Positions 60,623 to 64,000 of a stretch of DNA of 64,000 nucleotides are shown here, piece by piece. The notes under the pieces are model-generated. The model did not search any database. It worked only from the letters and a program-made list of their open reading frames with translations, and had not been told where the DNA came from. Every line of letters starts with the position of its first letter. The first letter of the stretch is position 1. Both the position numbers and the translations under genes were made by a program. The DNA lies in assembly GCA_965216885.1 (NCBI GenBank), contig OZ244209.1, positions 3,100,001 to 3,164,000 on the forward strand, in the 5' to 3' direction. The DNA comes from CAYNJG01 sp965216885 (GTDB lineage: Bacteria > Planctomycetota > Planctomycetia > Pirellulales > Pirellulaceae).

Positions 60623-62221
60623 ATGAGGTTTCGATTTAGCGTTCGAGCAATTCTTGTCACCATCACCTTGGTCGCTGTCGGATTGGGTTGGGTGACCAAT
60701 CGGTTTCGAATCGCTCACGGCAACGAACGAATATTCGCCGAATTACGGGCAATGCAGGCATTCGCCGCGTTGGACAACGGGACTGCGCCAACTCCCGACA
60801 ATTCAGGAGGACTTGGGGCACTAGTGCTGCGAAGAATTACGAGTGTCGTCAACGTTACGTCCGATGACGTGCTTGCCAAAATGTCGTCACTTACGGCCCT
60901 ACGAAAAGTCGGGATTGTGGGCCCGGTATCTGATGGCGGTCTGGTCAATCTTAAACATGCGACTTCGCTTGCAGAGCTGCGCATCAAAAGTGACCACGTC
61001 ACTGTCAAAGGTTTGCACCAGTTGGAAAACATTGGTGACATTGAAGTGCTTGAGCTATCAGGCGAGAGATTTACCGACGATTGCCTTCTTTGGGCAAGCA
61101 AGTTCACCGCCCTAAAAGAGCTCCACCTTTCAGGGGCCGGGTTTACTGACGCTGGAATCAAGCACATCGCTGAACTGCGAGAATTAGGCGATCTCTCGCT
61201 AAGTGGTACGCTTGTCACGAACGATGGTCTCGCCCAATTGGGCAAACTGAAAAATCTTCAAAAGGTGAAACTATCCGATGCCAGCACCGTAGGTGGGCTT
61301 GCTCACCTAATCATAAACCTGCAAGGAAGAGAGTTCGGAGATTGGTTCCCAATTGAGTTGATTCGAGAACCAGACCGCGACCGAGTGTACGTTGGATTGT
61401 CCGGTAGGCGGTTTCAGGATGACGTGGTGCCCTACTTGTTGAAGGGCATCCCTGAAGTGACGGAACTGGAACTCAATTCAACAGCGATTTCTTCAGATGG
61501 ACTCAGGGCATTGGGAGTACTGCCTAACCTTAAGCATTTGGTGCTTCGTGCTGTCGACGCATCTGTCCTTGAGGGATTCCCTGGTGTCGAACGACTATCG
61601 TTGGTGAGCTTCGGTGAGCAACCTCTGCCGGTCTTGAAAGACCTACCTGCTCTTCGGGCGATTGCCTTTGCCGGAGCTCATTGGAATGAGGCTGCATCTG
61701 AAACGGACAAGGCGTTTCTAGGGAATGGTCTAGAGCATGTTGTCGAACTCGGCAGGACCACACCGACATTGCGAAGGCTAATATTCGAGGGCTCCGTAAT
61801 CGGCGACGAACACGTCGCACAAATAGCTGCAATGAAGTTGACTCACCTAAATCTTAGTGGCACAAGAGTCACGGATGAAAGCGTGAGCTTACTGAGTGAG
61901 ATGGAGAGTCTCACTCAGTTGAATCTTGGCCGCACAGGGATAACTGACGGTAGTTTACAGCCGCTAAGTAACTTGCCCAATCTGGATTCTCTCCAGATTC
62001 GTGGAACCAACGTAACGGACGTGGGAATTCCCGAGCTGCAGATGGCACACAGTCTGAGATATCTCGGTCTGAGCTGGAATCGGCAAGTAACAGATGCCGG
62101 CATTGTCGCCCTAAAGAGCATGTCATCACTTAGGGGACTGGGGCTGTCCGGGACGGGCGTGACCAAGGCAGGAATTGTTGAACTCAAAAAGACGCTGAGT
62201 GACTGTGAAATCGTTCATTGA
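60623..62221 (+). CDS. Membrane-anchored leucine-rich-repeat protein
   Basis: The 532-residue protein starts MRFRFSVRAILVTITLVAVGLG, one membrane segment typical of planctomycete LRR proteins. The rest is a chain of about 18 LRR-like repeats with L-x-x-L-x-x-x-x-T-x-V-T-D-x-G motifs, for example LTHLNLSGTRVTDESVSLL and LTQLNLGRTGITDGSLQPL. A variant block without the motif (about residues 225-400) interrupts the run. The domain should lie outside the cytosol, as a protein-binding surface. It is upstream of the IS3-family element. Confidence 0.88.
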   Translation: MRFRFSVRAILVTITLVAVGLGWVTNRFRIAHGNERIFAELRAMQAFAALDNGTAPTPDNSGGLGALVLRRITSVVNVTSDDVLAKMSSLTALRKVGIVGPVSDGGLVNLKHATSLAELRIKSDHVTVKGLHQLENIGDIEVLELSGERFTDDCLLWASKFTALKELHLSGAGFTDAGIKHIAELRELGDLSLSGTLVTNDGLAQLGKLKNLQKVKLSDASTVGGLAHLIINLQGREFGDWFPIELIREPDRDRVYVGLSGRRFQDDVVPYLLKGIPEVTELELNSTAISSDGLRALGVLPNLKHLVLRAVDASVLEGFPGVERLSLVSFGEQPLPVLKDLPALRAIAFAGAHWNEAASETDKAFLGNGLEHVVELGRTTPTLRRLIFEGSVIGDEHVAQIAAMKLTHLNLSGTRVTDESVSLLSEMESLTQLNLGRTGITDGSLQPLSNLPNLDSLQIRGTNVTDVGIPELQMAHSLRYLGLSWNRQVTDAGIVALKSMSSLRGLGLSGTGVTKAGIVELKKTLSDCEIVH

Positions 62222-62481
62222 GGTGGTCAAACGTTGGCCACCGCGTTTGGCCACGTGGGGATGCAAGGCTCCGTCATTCGCGCCACGTATGTTCGCAAAA
62301 CCCTCGCTCTCCTTACCGTTGGATCGAAAACGCCGCCAGCGAGGAAGTCAGGAAGCACAAACGTCCGACAAGTAATTTCTCTGTTCGGTTCTGCATTGAG
62401 AAACGGCCTTGATCCGGCCCCCTTTAATGAGTCCACCTGGAATGGAAAATTCTGGTTGGCATCACAAACAGGAGGGCAATC

Positions 62482-62763
62482 ATGCCACGAGGAAAGAAGT
62501 ACGGTCCCGAGGTGATCATTCCGAAGCTTCGCGAAGCGGAGGTTCTAACATCCCAAGGGACATCGCAGGAACTTGCAGCCAAGAAGATTGGCGTATCGGT
62601 CCAGACGCTGATTCGTTGGCGTAAGGAGTACGGTGGTTTGAAAATGGATCAAGCCAAGCGTCTCAAGCAGCTAGAGAAAGAGAATTCGAAGCTGAAGAAG
62701 CTGTTGGCCGAAGCGGAGCTGGACAAGGCGATTCTCAAGGAAGCCGCGTCGGGAAACTATTGA
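62482..62763 (+). CDS. IS3-family transposase OrfA
   Basis: The 93-residue protein begins MPRGKKYGPEVIIPKLREAEV and has a helix-turn-helix (SQELAAKKIGVSVQTLIRWRKEYGG) followed by a leucine-zipper-like helix (LKQLEKENSKLKKLLAEAELDKAILKEA). This is the DNA-binding partner of OrfB. Its end overlaps the OrfB start by four bases, where a frameshift would give the fused OrfAB transposase. Confidence 0.93.
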   Translation: MPRGKKYGPEVIIPKLREAEVLTSQGTSQELAAKKIGVSVQTLIRWRKEYGGLKMDQAKRLKQLEKENSKLKKLLAEAELDKAILKEAASGNY

Positions 62764-63665
62764 GCCCGACGAAACGACGAACGGCGGTTGAACATGTCCG
62801 AGATGCTCTCGGTAGAGAGCGTGTCTCGGAACGTCGGGCTTGCAAGGTGCTGCAACAACCTCGCAGTACCCAGCGTCGTCACCAATCTGTACCCAGTGAT
62901 GAGCCACGTTTGGTGCGTCGCATGGTGCAGCTAGGCAGCGACTACGGTCGCTATGGCTATCGAAAGGTCACCACCATGTTGCGGCAGGAAGGTTGGCGAG
63001 TGAACCATAAACGAATCGAACGGTTGTGGCGTCAGGAGGGGCTTAAAGTCCCTCAAAGGCAACCGAAACGCAGACGATTATGGCTGAATGATGGCACTTG
63101 CGTGCGACTTCGAGCAGCACACAAAGACCATGTGTGGAGTTATGACTTCGTCATGGATCGCACGAGCGAAGGTCGAGCGTTCCGCATGCTGACGCTGATT
63201 GACGAGCACACTCGCGAGTGTCTTGCGATTGACGTGGCTCGGCGGCTGAACAGCGAGGATGTGCTGGAGCGGTTGAATGACCTGTTTGTTCGCCGCGGTG
63301 TCCCGACTTACTTACGCAGTGACAACGGCCCAGAATTCACGGCCAAGAAGGTGCGTGCTTGGCTGGCTACCGTTGGCGTGAAAACGCTCTTCATTGAACC
63401 GGGGAGCCCTTGGGAAAACGGCTATGTGGAGTCTTTCAACGGAAGGCTTCGTGATGAGCTACTCGCTCGTGAGCAATTCGACACGCTGTTGGAAGCCAAG
63501 GTGCTCATTGAACGCTGGCGACGGCATTACAACACGGTGCGGCCACACGGTTCATTGGGGTACCGCCCCCCGGCACCTGAATCGATCCAGCCGCATCATT
63601 CCGTTACGGCTGCGCCTCCACTCCATGATGCGGCTGGCATAATCGTGAGGCAAAACTTAACTTAG
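62760..63665 (+). CDS. IS3-family transposase OrfB (DDE domain)
   Basis: The 301-residue protein, with a TTG start overlapping OrfA, has an N-terminal zinc-finger-like helical region and an rve DDE domain: Asp in WSYDFVMDRTSEG, Asp in YLRSDNGPEFTAKK and Glu in WENGYVESFNGRLRDELL. All three catalytic residues are intact, so the element may be active. Confidence 0.93.
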   Translation: MSPTKRRTAVEHVRDALGRERVSERRACKVLQQPRSTQRRHQSVPSDEPRLVRRMVQLGSDYGRYGYRKVTTMLRQEGWRVNHKRIERLWRQEGLKVPQRQPKRRRLWLNDGTCVRLRAAHKDHVWSYDFVMDRTSEGRAFRMLTLIDEHTRECLAIDVARRLNSEDVLERLNDLFVRRGVPTYLRSDNGPEFTAKKVRAWLATVGVKTLFIEPGSPWENGYVESFNGRLRDELLAREQFDTLLEAKVLIERWRRHYNTVRPHGSLGYRPPAPESIQPHHSVTAAPPLHDAAGIIVRQNLT

Positions 63666-63694
63666 AAACTGGTATCGTTCGTGGGGGCTGGTCA

Positions 63695-63772
63695 GAAGGA
63701 TTGGCTGTGCGAGGCGATCGAAATGCCATCGAAAGGGTGCTTGAAGCTTGGGGAATTGAAAGGCCGCTATGA
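63695..63772 (+). pseudogene. 3' remnant of a gene cut by the IS element
   Basis: The frame directly after the IS right end encodes EGLAVRGDRNAIERVLEAWG then IERPL and a stop at 63770-63772. The stop overlaps the start codon of the next gene (ATGA), the sign of an original gene pair. No start remains. Confidence 0.55.
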
Positions 63773-64000
63773 ATATGGTTAGTCAGGACAAAATACAAGA
63801 TGCACTATGGCGGATGGCCACAGCTGCCATTGATGATTTTTTAGTTTCGCGTGAGCAGATTGTTGCGGTAGCCATCAACACTAGCGAAGACTATGCCGCG
63901 CTCGCAACATCTTTGCTTTCAAGGCACGGACTGGAGTCAGCGAAATCCGACATCAGATTTGGTACATCAGGAACATGGGACGGGTACGTGTATGACCGTC
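63769..64000 (+). CDS. Partial hypothetical gene running off the window
   Basis: Starts ATG at 63769 (MNMVSQDKIQDALWRMATAA) or at 63775, and continues to the window edge without a stop. The visible 77 residues are soluble and unrecognised, including FLVSREQIVAVAINTSEDYA. It overlaps the cut gene's stop by four bases. Product incomplete. Confidence 0.55.
   Translation, partial: MNMVSQDKIQDALWRMATAAIDDFLVSREQIVAVAINTSEDYAALATSLLSRHGLESAKSDIRFGTSGTWDGYVYDR

Larger units (their letters stand above)
62410..63694 (+). mobile_element. IS3-family element (IS407-like)
   Basis: Ends are inferred from TGATCC-GGCCCCC on the left (62410) and TGACC-AGCCCCC on the reverse of the right (63694), a plausible pair of imperfect terminal repeats beginning TG. 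It contains two overlapping transposase frames. Flanking four-base repeats do not match clearly, so target duplication is not confirmed. The same left end recurs as a fossil at 44744. Insertion cut a gene whose end lies at 63695-63772. Confidence 0.8.

Noticed and set aside
1..64000. tRNA, rRNA or CRISPR features
   Set aside because: I saw no cloverleaf, ribosomal RNA sequence or regularly spaced repeats.

Overview
The window looks like chromosome of a planctomycete of the Rhodopirellula/Pirellulaceae type. The evidence is a group of hallmark gene classes: two exported proteins opening with a LEPR-XLL-like motif and carrying dockerin or EF-hand repeats, leucine-rich-repeat proteins with a short membrane N-terminus, a Ser/Thr kinase with TPR repeats divergent from an ECF sigma factor, many two-domain universal stress proteins (USPs), and moderate GC. 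This assignment rests on gene content only. I saw no rRNA, tRNA or CRISPR array.

Positions 1-8577: two divergent transcripts share one control region. To the left run an FHA protein, a cold-shock-domain-like protein and a hemerythrin-like protein. To the right run an N-formylglutamate amidohydrolase-like protein, a DUF1704 'QEGLA' zinc peptidase (family of the eukaryotic tubulin carboxypeptidase MATCAP), two RimK/GshB-like ATP-grasp ligases, a Ser/Thr kinase with four zinc ribbons, and a PP2C phosphatase. Ligase plus carboxypeptidase plus kinase, phosphatase and FHA suggests a reversible peptide or protein tagging system under phospho-control. This is the most novel candidate in the window.

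Positions 8600-36500: a stress and ion-homeostasis island. It holds five USPs, a second PP2C, two more FHA proteins, a large MscS channel, an SLC12-type transporter, NhaA, a Na+/Ca2+ exchanger, CorA, MgtE, EI of the PTS (ptsI), citrate synthase, a fatty acid hydroxylase-like protein and a LysR regulator. Across positions 1-36,000, sequences with the sigma54 -24/-12 pattern (GG-N10-GC, consensus TGGCAC-N5-TTGC) lie just upstream of the transcription units. Three are perfect, five have one mismatch, and two or three are weaker. All three FHA genes have one. The two gene blocks therefore look like parts of one RpoN regulon, perhaps a low-oxygen, NO or stationary-phase response given the hemerythrin and USPs (inference).

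Positions 36500-64000: accessory and decayed DNA. It contains exported proteins of unknown function, an IS110 element, an IS3-family (IS407-like) element, two tyrosine recombinases, a SprT-like protease and a probable second decayed one, dispersed short repeats and a small inverted-repeat-bounded unit. It also contains a CadC-like winged-helix regulator with an 11-bp direct-repeat array downstream, an operon of an exported protein plus glycosyltransferase-like plus sulfotransferase-like genes, the kinase/ECF pair, and LRR proteins. The sigma54-like elements seen to the left were not found here.
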